From Caulobacter sp. BK020 (lineage in GTDB: Bacteria; Pseudomonadota; Alphaproteobacteria; Caulobacterales; Caulobacteraceae), in contig NZ_SLZL01000025.1 in assembly GCF_004342605.1 (NCBI RefSeq), positions 1-56,792 of the forward strand: a DNA stretch of 56,792 bases, written 5' to 3'. Shown here piece after piece: positions 41,042 to 51,470 of this stretch (position 1 is the first letter of the stretch; every line of letters starts with the position of its first letter). A model generated the notes under the pieces. The model saw only the letters and a program-made list of their open reading frames with translations, did no database searches and had not been told where the DNA came from. The position numbers and the translations under genes are program-made.

Positions 41042-41887
41042 ATGCGCAAGATCTCGTTCTTCATGACCGCCACGGCCGCCGCCATGCTGATGGCCGCGCC
41101 GATGGCGCAAGCTCAGATTCTCGGTGGCGGCGGCGGCCTGGGAGGCGGCCTCGGCGGAGGTCTCGGCGGCGGCTTGGGCGGCGGCCTTGGCGGGCTGACC
41201 GGACAGGGCGCCGGCGGGCTTACCGGCTCCGGCCAGTTCGGGACCCCCGACATCGGCGGCGTCGCCTCGCGCGCCACCGAGGCGACCGGCCGCGTGCGCG
41301 ACCGCGCCACCGACGCCACCGGCCGGGTTCGCGACCACGCCGATCGCGCGACGCGGCGGGCTCGCGACACCGCCGGCGGCGTCCAGGGCCTGGCGCAGGG
41401 CGCGACGGGCAGCGCCGCCGCCAGCGGTTCGGCCGCCGGCTCTGGCTCGGCCTCGACCGCCGGCCAGTCCCTGACCGGCGTCCTGTCGGGCAATGGATCG
41501 GGCAGCGGTTCGCTGACCGCTCCGGACGCCAGCGGCGTGGCCTCGCAGGTCGCCGGGACGGGCCGCAACGCGGTCGGCGGCGCCCGCGACCGGGCGACCT
41601 CGGCCGCCTCGCGCGGAACGAGCACGGCCCGCAACGCCATCGGTTCTGCCCGCGATAGGGCGGGTTCGGCCAGCGCCAACGGCTCAGGCGACGCCGACGC
41701 GGCCGGCGGCCTGACCGGCGACGGCCTGTCCGGCTCGCTGACCGGCTCGGGTTCGAGCAACGCCTCGACCAGCCACGGCTCGACCGGCAACAGCGGCTCG
41801 CTGGGCCTGTCCGGCTCGGCCTCGCGCCACGGCGCCAGCGCCTCGGCCAACGGCGCCGGCTCGGGCGACGTCAAGGTCGGCAACTAG
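41042..41887 (+). CDS. Secreted glycine/serine-rich repetitive protein
   Basis: A 281-residue low-complexity protein. It has a signal peptide (KISFFMTATAAAMLMAAPMAQAQ), then a run of GGGLGGGL repeats (residues about 26-50). The body has RVRDRA/RARDTA/GARDRATSA repeats alternating with Ser-Gly-Ala-rich segments (SGSAAGSGSAS, TGSGSSNASTS). No catalytic domain is visible. AGGAGAAGACC before ATG 41042 is a strong binding site and a terminator follows the stop. A surface or matrix component, or an intrinsically disordered envelope protein, is plausible; function is unknown. Confidence 0.8.
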   Translation: MRKISFFMTATAAAMLMAAPMAQAQILGGGGGLGGGLGGGLGGGLGGGLGGLTGQGAGGLTGSGQFGTPDIGGVASRATEATGRVRDRATDATGRVRDHADRATRRARDTAGGVQGLAQGATGSAAASGSAAGSGSASTAGQSLTGVLSGNGSGSGSLTAPDASGVASQVAGTGRNAVGGARDRATSAASRGTSTARNAIGSARDRAGSASANGSGDADAAGGLTGDGLSGSLTGSGSSNASTSHGSTGNSGSLGLSGSASRHGASASANGAGSGDVKVGN

Positions 41888-41911
41888 CCCGACCGCTCCG
41901 TCGGACGTTCA

Positions 41912-41939
41912 GGCGGCTCCGAGAGGGGCCGCCTTTTTT
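41912..41939 (+). terminator. Rho-independent terminator after the Gly-rich gene
   Basis: GGCGGCTCC-GAGA-GGGGCCGCC followed by TTTTTT: a 9-bp stem (one G-U) with GNRA-type loop and T-tract. Confidence 0.85.
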
Positions 41940-41947
41940 CGGGCGCG

Positions 41948-41998
41948 AGGCCCCCTCAGTCGGCTTCGCCGACAGCTCCCCAGAGGGGGAGCAGCCCA
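41948..41998. repeat. Intergenic palindromic repeat (CCCCCTCAGTCGGC type, copy 2)
   Basis: CCCCCTCAGTCGGCTTCGCC, then GACAGCTCCCC and AGAGGGGGAGC. It shares both end motifs with the copy at 22468-22558 but has a shorter core with a TTCG loop. Confidence 0.5.
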
Positions 41999-42004
41999 CA
42001 GGAA

Positions 42005-42035
42005 AACGCCCGCCCGGTTTCCCGGAGCGGGCGTT
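42005..42035 (-). terminator. Terminator of rpoD
   Basis: Read on the minus strand: AACGCCCGC, 13-base loop containing a smaller stem, GCGGGCGTT, then TTCC. It lies 24 bases past the rpoD stop. Confidence 0.7.
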
Positions 42036-42058
42036 CGATCTTCGAACCGCTGGAACCC

Positions 42059-44011
<1,953 letters not shown>

Positions 44012-44448
44012 TCAGGTCTCCGAAACGACGCGGCGCCGAAACGTGGCGCACGTCGAGAATGTGTTCGTGATGGGTCGCCTGCGCATCGCGCCCTGTCGTC
44101 CGTGCAAGCTGTCCAATGAACCGCTGAAAAAAATCTCAAGATAAACGCCTGACGCGCGCGGAAGAGCCATGGGCTAACGCTCCGCGAGCATGGCGCTTTG
44201 CGGAGGCGTCTTGTTCACGCGCGATCAGCGTCGACCCTTGAGGGTTTCGGCGGCCACTGGGACCTGGCGGCGGCGAGGGTGACATCCTGTTTCAGGGAGG
44301 GCGCGCGCATGAGAATGGCGGCCCGAGCGATGTCAATCAGCAGCGTGGCAAATCCTTGAGTCGCCAGATGGCGTTGCGTGACGCGCGAGTCAAGATGGAA
44401 GGCGTTCCGTATCGCTCTATTTCAGACGCCCGTCGCCTGGTCCCGGTC
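44012..44448. other. rpoD upstream region
   Basis: A 437-base gap between dnaG and rpoD with no credible gene. It must hold the rpoD promoters. On the minus strand an AT-rich segment near 44118-44145 (TTATCTTGAGATTTTTTT) is the most promoter-like stretch, but I cannot assign boxes with confidence. Confidence 0.4.
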
Positions 44449-46341
44449 TCAGCTGGCCGCCTGCCAGAATTCCAGCCCGCTGATCTGGCGCTCCAGCGCC
44501 GCGATCCGGGTGCGCAGGTCGCGGGTGGCGGCCAGGGTGCCGGCGGTGACGGCCTCGCGACGCAAGGCTTCCAGCGCGCGTTCGCTGTCGGCGATCTCGA
44601 TCAAAGCCTCGTAGCAGGCGGACCACAGGGCGCGGGCCTGGTGGACCTCCATCTTCGGGTCGAGGAAGGGCGCGCTGATTGCCGAGGCCACCCGTTCGGC
44701 TTCCGCTAGCTGCGGACCCAGGCCCTTGCGGTTGAGGATGTCGCGGAACGGGACGTCGTCGCTGATCTCGTCGGCCAGGGCCTCGAACAGCTCGACCGCC
44801 AGCGGGGCCAGACGCGGGTCGCCGAAGCCGACCCGTTCGATCGCCTCGTCATAGGGCCGGGCCCAGGCGGGGTGGCGCAGGGCGGCCACGGCCACGGCGG
44901 CGTGGAAGGGGTTCAGGCGGGTGGTGATCTGCGCCCGGGCCACGCCCCGGATGCCCGGGTCGGGCGGACCGCGATCACGGCCGCCTTTCCATTGGCCGCG
45001 CGGGACGAAGGGACGGCCGCCGCCATCGCCGAACCCGCCGCCGAAGGTCGGCTTGGGAAAAAGCGCGTCCAGCTTGGCGTAGAGATCGTCGCGATAGGCG
45101 GCCGACAGGTCCTTGTCGGCGATTGTCCCGGCGGCGGCCCGCAGCCGCTGCTTGAACCCGGCCTTGCGCTCGGGGGTGTCCAGCGGTTCCAGGTCGCGCT
45201 CGCGGGCGAACAGGGCGTCGACGAAGGGCGTGGTCTGAGTCAGCTGGGCCTTGAGGGCGGCCGGGCCTTGCTCGCGCAGCACGTCGTCGGGGTCCTTGCC
45301 GCCGACCACGATCGAGAACTTGAACGAACGGCCGGGCTTCAGCAGCGGCAGGGCGCGGTCGATGGCCCGGCTGGCGGCGCGCTGGCCGGCCTTGTCGCCG
45401 TCGAAGCTGAGGGTCGGCTCGGGATGCAGCCGCCACAGCACCTCCATCTGCTCCTCGGTCATGGCCGTGCCCATCGGGGCCACGGCCGGCAGGCCGGCCC
45501 GCTGGCAGGCGATGACGTCCATATAGCCCTCGACCACCAGCATCGGCGTCTGTTCCGTCGGCGCCGCGGCCTGGGCGGCGTGCAGCAGCTTGCGGGCCTC
45601 GTAGAGGCCGTACAGCAGCCGGCCCTTGTGGAAGAGCGTGGTCTCCGGCCCGTTCAGGTACTTGGCGCGGGCCTGGGGATCCATGGCCCGGCCGCCGAAC
45701 GACACCACCCGGCCGCGGGTGTCGGTGATCGGGAAGATGATCCGGTCGCGGAAGCGGTCATAGGGCTGGCCGCCGTCTTCCGGCGCGATCAGCAGGCCCG
45801 CCTCGACCAGCTCGGCCGGCTTGGCGCCCTTGGCGACCAGATAGTCCTTGAGCGCGGTGCGCCCGCTTGGGGAAAAGCCGATGCGGAAGCGGCTCCACTG
45901 GTCCTCGGGCAGGGCGCGGCGGGCCAGGTAGTCGCGGGCGGCCTGGCCGACCGGGCGGCGCAGCTCGCTCTCGAACCAGGCCGCGGCCAGCTCCATCCAG
46001 TCGGTCAGGGTGGCGCGCTTCTTGTCGTCCTGGGCGGCGCGGGCGTCGGGCTCGGGCAGGGCCATGCCGGCCTCGGCCGCCAGCCGTTCGACCGCCTCGG
46101 TGAAGGTCAGCCGCTCGGTCTCCTGCAGGTAGGAGATGATGTCGCCGTGCTTGCCGCTGGAGAAGCAGTGATAGAAGCCCTTGTCGTCGTTGACGAAGAA
46201 CGACGGGCTCTTCTCCTTGGTGAACGGCGACAGCCCCGCATATTCGCGCCCCTGCCGCCGCAGCTTCACCGACTTCCCGATCACGTCGGAAGGGCGAAGG
46301 CGTTGCTTCAGTTCGTCGAGGAAATGGTCGTCGAAACGCAT
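44449..46341 (-). CDS. dnaG: DNA primase DnaG
   Basis: A 630-residue primase that makes RNA primers for replication. The N-terminal finger (LSPFTKEKSPSFFVNDDKGF, then YHCFSSGKHGD, residues 41-71) aligns with the CHC2 zinc finger, but three of the four zinc ligands are replaced: Ser for Cys, Thr for His and Ser for the last Cys. The TOPRIM catalytic core follows (VVEGYMDVIACQRAGLPAVA near 265, then LSFDGDKAGQRAASRAID). The C-terminal helicase-binding domain is the last 150 residues. ATG 46341 matches the family start. The finger may still fold without zinc. Confidence 0.95.
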   Translation of the reverse strand: MRFDDHFLDELKQRLRPSDVIGKSVKLRRQGREYAGLSPFTKEKSPSFFVNDDKGFYHCFSSGKHGDIISYLQETERLTFTEAVERLAAEAGMALPEPDARAAQDDKKRATLTDWMELAAAWFESELRRPVGQAARDYLARRALPEDQWSRFRIGFSPSGRTALKDYLVAKGAKPAELVEAGLLIAPEDGGQPYDRFRDRIIFPITDTRGRVVSFGGRAMDPQARAKYLNGPETTLFHKGRLLYGLYEARKLLHAAQAAAPTEQTPMLVVEGYMDVIACQRAGLPAVAPMGTAMTEEQMEVLWRLHPEPTLSFDGDKAGQRAASRAIDRALPLLKPGRSFKFSIVVGGKDPDDVLREQGPAALKAQLTQTTPFVDALFARERDLEPLDTPERKAGFKQRLRAAAGTIADKDLSAAYRDDLYAKLDALFPKPTFGGGFGDGGGRPFVPRGQWKGGRDRGPPDPGIRGVARAQITTRLNPFHAAVAVAALRHPAWARPYDEAIERVGFGDPRLAPLAVELFEALADEISDDVPFRDILNRKGLGPQLAEAERVASAISAPFLDPKMEVHQARALWSACYEALIEIADSERALEALRREAVTAGTLAATRDLRTRIAALERQISGLEFWQAAS

Positions 46342-46651
46342 GGTTGGCGGCTAGGGTCTTTCAGGCGGCACCATGCAGATACGTCGGGCTTGAGCCCAGA
46401 CCCCCGGGCGGAGGCGTCAACGGCTTTCCGATGTTGTCCACAGATGCGGAGGTGGGGCGAATACGCCGCCTCCGCAGCGATCATCCGCCGATTCCCCACA
46501 ATCCGCTCATCCCGACGAAAGTCGGGACCCAAGCTGACTCTCGGCAACGGCGCGGTGCGATCGTGCCGCCAACGATCCAAACTTCGGACTCGGCTTGGGT
46601 CCCGACTTTCGTCGGGATGACGGGGTTTGGGACGGATGAGCGGATCAAAAA
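46342..46651. repeat. Gap containing a paired 28-bp inverted repeat (REP-like)
   Basis: No credible gene. Two perfectly complementary 28-base arms lie at 46507-46534 and 46593-46620. Each contains TCCCGACGAAAGTCGGGA, itself a hairpin with GAAA loop. A second, outer pair ATCCGCTCATC/GATGAGCGGAT (46501-46511, 46635-46645) overlaps the first. The layout resembles paired REP elements and could form a long cruciform or RNA stem downstream of the EamA gene. Confidence 0.75.
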
Positions 46652-47548
46652 TCAGGCCGCCGCCAAAAACCGCGTCCTGAGTTTGGGCCACAACATGTTC
46701 ACCGCCAAGCCCGTCAGCACCAGGGCCGCGGCGATCAGCTTCCAGGCCGGCAGGCTCTCGTGCAGCAGGACGGCCGAGGCGCCCATGCCGAACACCGGCA
46801 CCAGCAGGGCCATGGGCGTCACGGTGGCGGCCGGGTGGCGGGCCAGCAGCCAGCCCCACGCGGCGTAGCCGAACATGGTGTTGCCGACCGCCTGCCAGGC
46901 CACCGCGCCCCAGGTCAGGGCGTCGGCGTGGGCGACGCCCGCCACGATGGCCGGCCAGCCCTCCAGCCACAGCGACATCGCAAACAGCGGCGGGATCGAG
47001 AACAGGCTGGCCCAGACCACATAAGCGAGCATGTTCACCGTACCGGCCTGGCGGGCGACGATGTTGCCGCCGGCCCAGCTGGCGGCGGCCAGCAGGATCA
47101 GCAGCACGCCCAGCGGCGTGGCCGCTCCGCCGCCGTGCGCGGCGATCAGCACGATGCCCGAGGCCGCCAGCAGCAGGGCCGCGACCTGGAACGGCTGCAC
47201 CTTCTCGCCGCTGATCTTCATGGCCATGCCGATGGTGAAGAACACCTGGGTCTGCACGACCAGCGAGGCCAGACCCGGCGAGATGTGGCCCTTCATGGCC
47301 ACGAACAGCAGGCCGAACTGCCCCGCCCCGATCAGCACGCCATAGGCCGCCAGGTTCTTCCACGGGACCTGCGGCCGCTTGATGAAGAACACCATCGGCA
47401 GCAGCACCAGGGTGAAGCGCAGGGTGGCGAACAGCAGCGGCGGCAGATGGTCCAGCGCCACCCGGATGACCACGAAATTGGTCCCCCACACCGCCACCAC
47501 GGCCAGGGCGAGCAGGAAGTGACGCAGCGGCAGGGGCGTGTCGGTCAT
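46652..47548 (-). CDS. EamA/RhaT-family (drug/metabolite) transporter
   Basis: A 298-residue inner-membrane permease with ten hydrophobic helices in two EamA repeats (first FLLALAVVAVWGTNFVVIRV; second from LGVLLILLAAASWAGGNIVA). Members of this DMT family export amino acids, nucleosides or small metabolites; the substrate is not predictable here. ATG 47548 begins just before the first helix; the longer frame adds 64 unrelated residues and would consume the divergent regulatory region. A 20-bp inverted repeat 69 bases upstream is a likely operator. Confidence 0.86.
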   Translation of the reverse strand: MTDTPLPLRHFLLALAVVAVWGTNFVVIRVALDHLPPLLFATLRFTLVLLPMVFFIKRPQVPWKNLAAYGVLIGAGQFGLLFVAMKGHISPGLASLVVQTQVFFTIGMAMKISGEKVQPFQVAALLLAASGIVLIAAHGGGAATPLGVLLILLAAASWAGGNIVARQAGTVNMLAYVVWASLFSIPPLFAMSLWLEGWPAIVAGVAHADALTWGAVAWQAVGNTMFGYAAWGWLLARHPAATVTPMALLVPVFGMGASAVLLHESLPAWKLIAAALVLTGLAVNMLWPKLRTRFLAAA

Positions 47549-47616
47549 GGCGGCTTCCGATCGCAAGCGGGACTGCGGCCGGACTTGGAGCTTCGCGCCA
47601 GGCGTCGCAACGAAAA

Positions 47617-47636
47617 CATTGTCTCCGATGACAATG
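47617..47636. promoter_or_regulatory. Inverted repeat upstream of the EamA gene
   Basis: CATTGTC-TCCGAT-GACAATG: perfect 7-base arms, between two divergent genes and nearer the EamA side. It looks like the site of a dimeric regulator; the regulator gene is not adjacent. Confidence 0.5.
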
Positions 47637-47666
47637 AAGGCGGGGCTTTGGCTGGTCAGGTTCAAA

Positions 47667-47676
47667 CAAACGTTTG
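47667..47676. promoter_or_regulatory. CAAACGTTTG palindrome upstream of the DUF2855 gene
   Basis: A perfect 10-bp palindrome preceded by CAAA and followed by ACGTT. TetR-like regulators often bind such sites, but no regulator gene is present nearby. Confidence 0.4.
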
Positions 47677-47742
47677 ACGTTCTGTCATGAGACGGGATTA
47701 GCTTGGGTTCTCGCGAGGCGATCCTCGCCAGGAGGCGCACCG

Positions 47743-48807
47743 ATGACGAGCTGGGATTTCGTGGTCGACAAGACCGACCTGCGGCGAACCAAGATCGTGG
47801 AGGTCCCGCCGCCTCCCCTGGCCGAGGGCGAGGCGCGGCTGGCGATCGAGCGCTTCGCCCTGACCGCCAACAACATCACCTACGCGGTGTTCGGCGACCA
47901 GATGCGCTACTGGGACTTCTTCCCTGGACCGGAGGGCTGGGGACGGATCCCGGTCTGGGGTCACGCGCGGGTCGAGGCCTCCCGCCATCCTGAGCTCGCC
48001 GTCGGCCAGCGGTTCTACGGCTATTTCCCGATGTCGACCCACCTGGCGGTGACGCCCCGCAAGACCCGCACGGGCTTCGCCGACGCCGCGCCGCATCGGG
48101 CCGGGCTGCCGCCGGTCTACAACCAGTACCAGGCGGTAGGTGCGGCCAGCCCGGCCGAGGACTACCAGGCCCTGCTGCGACCGCTGTTCATCACCGGCTT
48201 CCTGATTGAGGACTTCCTGGACGAGAACGACCTGTTCGGCGCGCGGTCGGTGGTGCTGACCAGCGCGTCCAGCAAGACGGCGATCAGCCTGGCCTTTCAG
48301 CTGAAGCAGCGCGGCAAGGCGCGCGTGGTGGGCCTGACCTCGCCTCGCAACGCCGCCTTCGTCGAGGGACTGGGCTATTACGACCAGGTCGTGACCTACG
48401 ACGCGGTGGCCTCCGCGCCGATCGAGGAACCGGCGGTCCTGATCGATTTCGCGGGGGACGCGCCGTTGCGGCGGGCCGTGCATGAGCGGTTCGACGACGC
48501 TCTGGCCTATTCCTGCGTGGTCGGCGGAACCCATTGGGAGGCCGAGCGTGGCGGCGGCCCCTTGCCGGGTCCGAAGCCGGTGTTCTTCTTCGCCCCCGAC
48601 CGCATCCGCAAGCGCGCGGTCGACTGGGGGCCCGGCGGGCTGGACCAGCGCCACGACGCCGCCTGGACCCCGTTCGCCGCCGACGCGCCCCGGTGGCTGC
48701 GGATCATCGACGGCGTGGGCCCCGAAGCAGTGGCCGAGGCCTACCGGGCGGCGCTGGAAGGCCGCGCGGGGCCGGACGAGGGGCATGTGCTGAGTCCTCT
48801 CCCTTAG
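47743..48807 (+). CDS. DUF2855 family protein (quinone-oxidoreductase-like)
   Basis: A 354-residue protein of DUF2855. The layout resembles zinc-free medium-chain dehydrogenases: an N-terminal GroES-like part (RLAIERFALTANNITYAVFG, then GWGRIPVWGHARVEAS) and a nucleotide-binding-like part with VVLTSASSKTAISLAFQLKQ and VVGLTSPRNAAFVEGLGYYD. NAD(P)-dependent redox activity is therefore likely, though the classic GxGxxG is replaced by TSASSKT. AGGAGG at good spacing precedes ATG 47743. It is divergent from the EamA gene. Confidence 0.82.
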   Translation: MTSWDFVVDKTDLRRTKIVEVPPPPLAEGEARLAIERFALTANNITYAVFGDQMRYWDFFPGPEGWGRIPVWGHARVEASRHPELAVGQRFYGYFPMSTHLAVTPRKTRTGFADAAPHRAGLPPVYNQYQAVGAASPAEDYQALLRPLFITGFLIEDFLDENDLFGARSVVLTSASSKTAISLAFQLKQRGKARVVGLTSPRNAAFVEGLGYYDQVVTYDAVASAPIEEPAVLIDFAGDAPLRRAVHERFDDALAYSCVVGGTHWEAERGGGPLPGPKPVFFFAPDRIRKRAVDWGPGGLDQRHDAAWTPFAADAPRWLRIIDGVGPEAVAEAYRAALEGRAGPDEGHVLSPLP

Positions 48808-48829
48808 GATGGTCAAGGCCGCGCGCGGT

Positions 48830-48915
48830 CCTCGTCCTTCGACAGGCTCAGGATGAGGACCATGGATAGGCCCGATCAGTCGAAAACCTCATCCTGAGCT
48901 TGTCGAAGGGCGAGG
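48830..48915. repeat. Inverted repeat of the CATCCTGAGC-type intergenic element
   Basis: Two 29-base arms (48830-48858 and 48887-48915) are complementary at 27 of 29 positions; the core CCTTCGACA(G/A)GCTCAGGATG is a palindromic repeat I know to be widespread in alphaproteobacterial intergenic DNA. It lies between convergent genes, where it could terminate both transcripts. Confidence 0.75.
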
Positions 48916-48956
48916 TTTTCGCCTTCAAGCCCTGGAGGCGTCCGCCTTGAGATTCT

Positions 48957-50264
48957 CTACCGCGCCAGGTCCGCCGGCGTGGTCGGCTGCGAGATCACCG
49001 CCTCCATCCGCTTCCACCGCGCGTCCTGAGACGGGCCGGCCCGTTCGACGTAGGCCCGGACCATGTCCTGGCCGAGGTTGTAGTTGATCAGGTAGCTGCG
49101 ATAGGTCTCGATGAAGCTCAGCGACTTCTCCGCCTTGGCGCGGGTGGTCAGGGCGTACTTGGCCAGGGCGGCCACGGCGGCGTCCTTGTCCATCTTTCCG
49201 GACAGATAGAGATCGGCGATGGTGTTCTGGACGCTGGCCAGGTCGGCGGTGGCCTTGGTCAGGGCGTCGTAGGTGGCGGCCGTGGCCGGATCCAGGCCGG
49301 CCAGCGGGTAGAGGGTCTTGCGCTCGAAGGCCAGCTTCTCGGCCCCCGGGAACGCCAGCTTGATCCCATAGTTGGCCGAGCCCTCGGCGATCAGCGACTG
49401 CGGCGAGAACAGCGGATAGACGCTGAACTCGACCCAGCCCTTGCCCTTGGTCAGCTTCTCTTCCAGCAGGGCGTTGAGCACATGATGGCCCGGATAGCCC
49501 TCGTGGCAGCCCAAGTCGACGGCGCGGCTGATCGGGGTGGGCAGGTCGGTGTTGACCTCGATCAGGCTGTGGGCCCCGCCCTTGTACCAGTTGTAGCCGC
49601 TCCAGGGCTTCCTGGTGACGAAGGCGAGGTCGAAGCGCTCGCCCTTGGGCAGGGCGATGTGGGCCTGCGTCCGCGCCTTGCACTCGGCGATGGCCGCCTT
49701 CATCACCAGCTCCAGCCGGTCGGTCGGGATCGTGTAGCGGGCCTGGAAGGCGGTGACGCGGGTCGCCAGGTCGCCCTCGCCGGGGACCAGCTTGTCGATC
49801 CGGGCCAGGATCGGGTCATAGGCGCTGAGCGGCTTGATCGGCGGCCGCACCCCGAACAGACCCTCGGCCTCGTCCTGGAAGCTGAATTTCTGGCCGGCCA
49901 GCATGGCCAGGCGGGTCTGGGCGGCCCGGACCTGGCCCGCCAGGAAGGCCTTGCGGCGGACCTCGTCCGGACCCAGCGCCTTGCCGTCGACGGCCTTCAG
50001 GGCGCGGGCCAGCCGGTTGGCCTCGGCACGCAGGGCGGGGACCTCGCGGGGCTTGGCCTTGGCGGCGGTCGCCCATTCGGCGGGGCCGTAATAGGCGTCG
50101 ACATAGCCCGGCTCGCGCTCGCCGGCTTCCAGCGTCAGGCGCACGAAGTCCCCGGCGATCGCGTCCAGCTTGGCGCCTGCCGCGGCCTTGGCGGGCGGGG
50201 CGGCCACGGCGGGAGCCGCGAGCAGGGCGAAGGCGGCGGCCGCGGCGGCGAGGCGGAGGATCAT
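48957..50264 (-). CDS. Exported DUF885-like putative metallopeptidase
   Basis: A 435-residue protein with a signal peptide (ILRLAAAAAAFALLAAPAVA). The motif LGCHEGYPGHHVLNALLEE (HExxxxHH-like), with a Glu-rich segment later (PQSLIAEGSANYGIKLAFPG), resembles the HEAxPGHH and EGWA-type signatures of DUF885 proteins, which are thought to be zinc-dependent. ATG 50264 gives the signal peptide; the longer upstream frame is antisense-like. Peptidase activity is inferred from the motif only. The phosphodiesterase gene lies 67 bases upstream on the same strand. Confidence 0.72.
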   Translation of the reverse strand: MILRLAAAAAAFALLAAPAVAAPPAKAAAGAKLDAIAGDFVRLTLEAGEREPGYVDAYYGPAEWATAAKAKPREVPALRAEANRLARALKAVDGKALGPDEVRRKAFLAGQVRAAQTRLAMLAGQKFSFQDEAEGLFGVRPPIKPLSAYDPILARIDKLVPGEGDLATRVTAFQARYTIPTDRLELVMKAAIAECKARTQAHIALPKGERFDLAFVTRKPWSGYNWYKGGAHSLIEVNTDLPTPISRAVDLGCHEGYPGHHVLNALLEEKLTKGKGWVEFSVYPLFSPQSLIAEGSANYGIKLAFPGAEKLAFERKTLYPLAGLDPATAATYDALTKATADLASVQNTIADLYLSGKMDKDAAVAALAKYALTTRAKAEKSLSFIETYRSYLINYNLGQDMVRAYVERAGPSQDARWKRMEAVISQPTTPADLAR

Positions 50265-50331
50265 GGAAGGCGCATCCAGTCGAAACGGACGCGCACGCTG
50301 CCTTGAGCCGCCCCGCGCCGCAAGGGCGCGG

Positions 50332-51414
50332 CTAGCCCCGCACCGCCGCCGCCAGGCCCGGAAAGTCGCTGAACAGGCCATCGACGCCGGCCGCGTAGAG
50401 CGCCTTGAACACCGCCGAGACCTCGCCCGGCTGGGCCAGGTAGTCGGCGGCCGCCGCGTCGCCCCGGCGCAGGGACGAGGGCAGGAAGTAGTTTTCGGCC
50501 CGCACGGTCCAGGGATGGACGACAAGGCCAGCGGCGTGGGCGTCCTTCACCAGGGCGGTGGCCGGCAGAAGGTTGGCGGCGTCCTGCGGCACCACCTGGG
50601 TCTTCTCCGGTCCCAGGCCGTCGGCGTAGAGCGCGACGCCCTTCAGGCCCGAGGGGCTGCACAGCTGGGCGTAGGTCGCGTTCGGCAGGTCGGCCGGGCC
50701 GCCCTCGCCGGCGGTCAGCTGCACCAGCCGCGCCCGGGTCTTGCCGCGGATCCTCTTCAGCGGCGTGACCTCGAAGCACTGGACGAAGACCGGGGCGGTC
50801 GCGGAGTCCAGGTCGTGCTTCTTGAGCAGGGCCACCAGGCGGTCCTCGAGCGGCAGGCCGATGCCGGCGAAGTAGCTGGGGTGCTTCATCTCGGGATAGA
50901 CGCCGATCGTCCGGCCGGTGCGCCGGGCGCCGGCCTTGGCTATGGCCACGACCTCGTCGAAGGTCAGCAGCGGGGCCTGGCCGTCGTACTTGGTGTTGCC
51001 GGGACGCAGCTGCGGCAGGCGTTCGCGGGCCCGCAGGGTCTTGATCTCGGCCAGGGTGAAGTCCTCGGTGAACCAGCCGGTGACCGCCTGGCCGTCGATG
51101 GTCTTGGTCGCCTTGCGGCCGGCGAACTCCGGGCGGCTGGCGACGTCGGTGGTGCCGCCGATCTCGTTCTCGTGCCGGGCGATCAGGTGGCCGTCCTGGG
51201 TCGGGACCAGGTCGGGCTCGATGAAGTCGCAGCCCTGGTCGATGGCCAGGTCGTAGGCCAGCCGGGTATGCTCGGGGCGCAGGCCCGAGGCGCCGCGGTG
51301 GGCGATGACGATCGGCCGCTTCGGGTCCGCCGCGAAGCTCAGGCCGGAGGTCAGGGTCCCCGCCAGGGCGGCGGTGGTGAGGGCGCGTCGGGTCAGCAGG
51401 GTCATGGCGGCCAT
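50332..51414 (-). CDS. Exported glycerophosphodiester phosphodiesterase (GlpQ type)
   Basis: A 360-residue enzyme that splits glycerophosphodiesters into glycerol-3-phosphate and an alcohol. The signal is twin-arginine-like (LLTRRALTTAALAGTLTSGL). Catalytic residues: His in IAHRGASGLRPEHT near residue 39, Glu and Asp in DFIEPDLVPTQDG, and His in LIARHENEI. The insertion GTTDVASRPEF and the length fit the periplasmic GlpQ subgroup. ATG 51414 and ATG 51405 are both possible starts; neither has a clear binding site. Confidence 0.9.
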   Translation of the reverse strand: MAAMTLLTRRALTTAALAGTLTSGLSFAADPKRPIVIAHRGASGLRPEHTRLAYDLAIDQGCDFIEPDLVPTQDGHLIARHENEIGGTTDVASRPEFAGRKATKTIDGQAVTGWFTEDFTLAEIKTLRARERLPQLRPGNTKYDGQAPLLTFDEVVAIAKAGARRTGRTIGVYPEMKHPSYFAGIGLPLEDRLVALLKKHDLDSATAPVFVQCFEVTPLKRIRGKTRARLVQLTAGEGGPADLPNATYAQLCSPSGLKGVALYADGLGPEKTQVVPQDAANLLPATALVKDAHAAGLVVHPWTVRAENYFLPSSLRRGDAAAADYLAQPGEVSAVFKALYAAGVDGLFSDFPGLAAAVRG

Positions 51415-51470
51415 CTAGCGCGCCGATGTGACGGTTTGACCAGCCTCGACGCTCCCCCTCGCGGCCTTTC

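Noticed and set aside
44012..44448. Heat-shock promoter for rpoD
   Set aside because: I looked for a sigma-32-like CTTGAA/CCCAT pair, as rpoD is heat-inducible in some relatives, but found no convincing match.
46507..46620. CRISPR array
   Set aside because: The repeats are inverted, only two in number, and no cas gene or regular spacer pattern is present anywhere in the window.
47674..47742. Upstream start for the DUF2855 gene
   Set aside because: It would add 23 residues without family resemblance and overlap the palindromic operator; AGGAGG before 47743 marks the real start.
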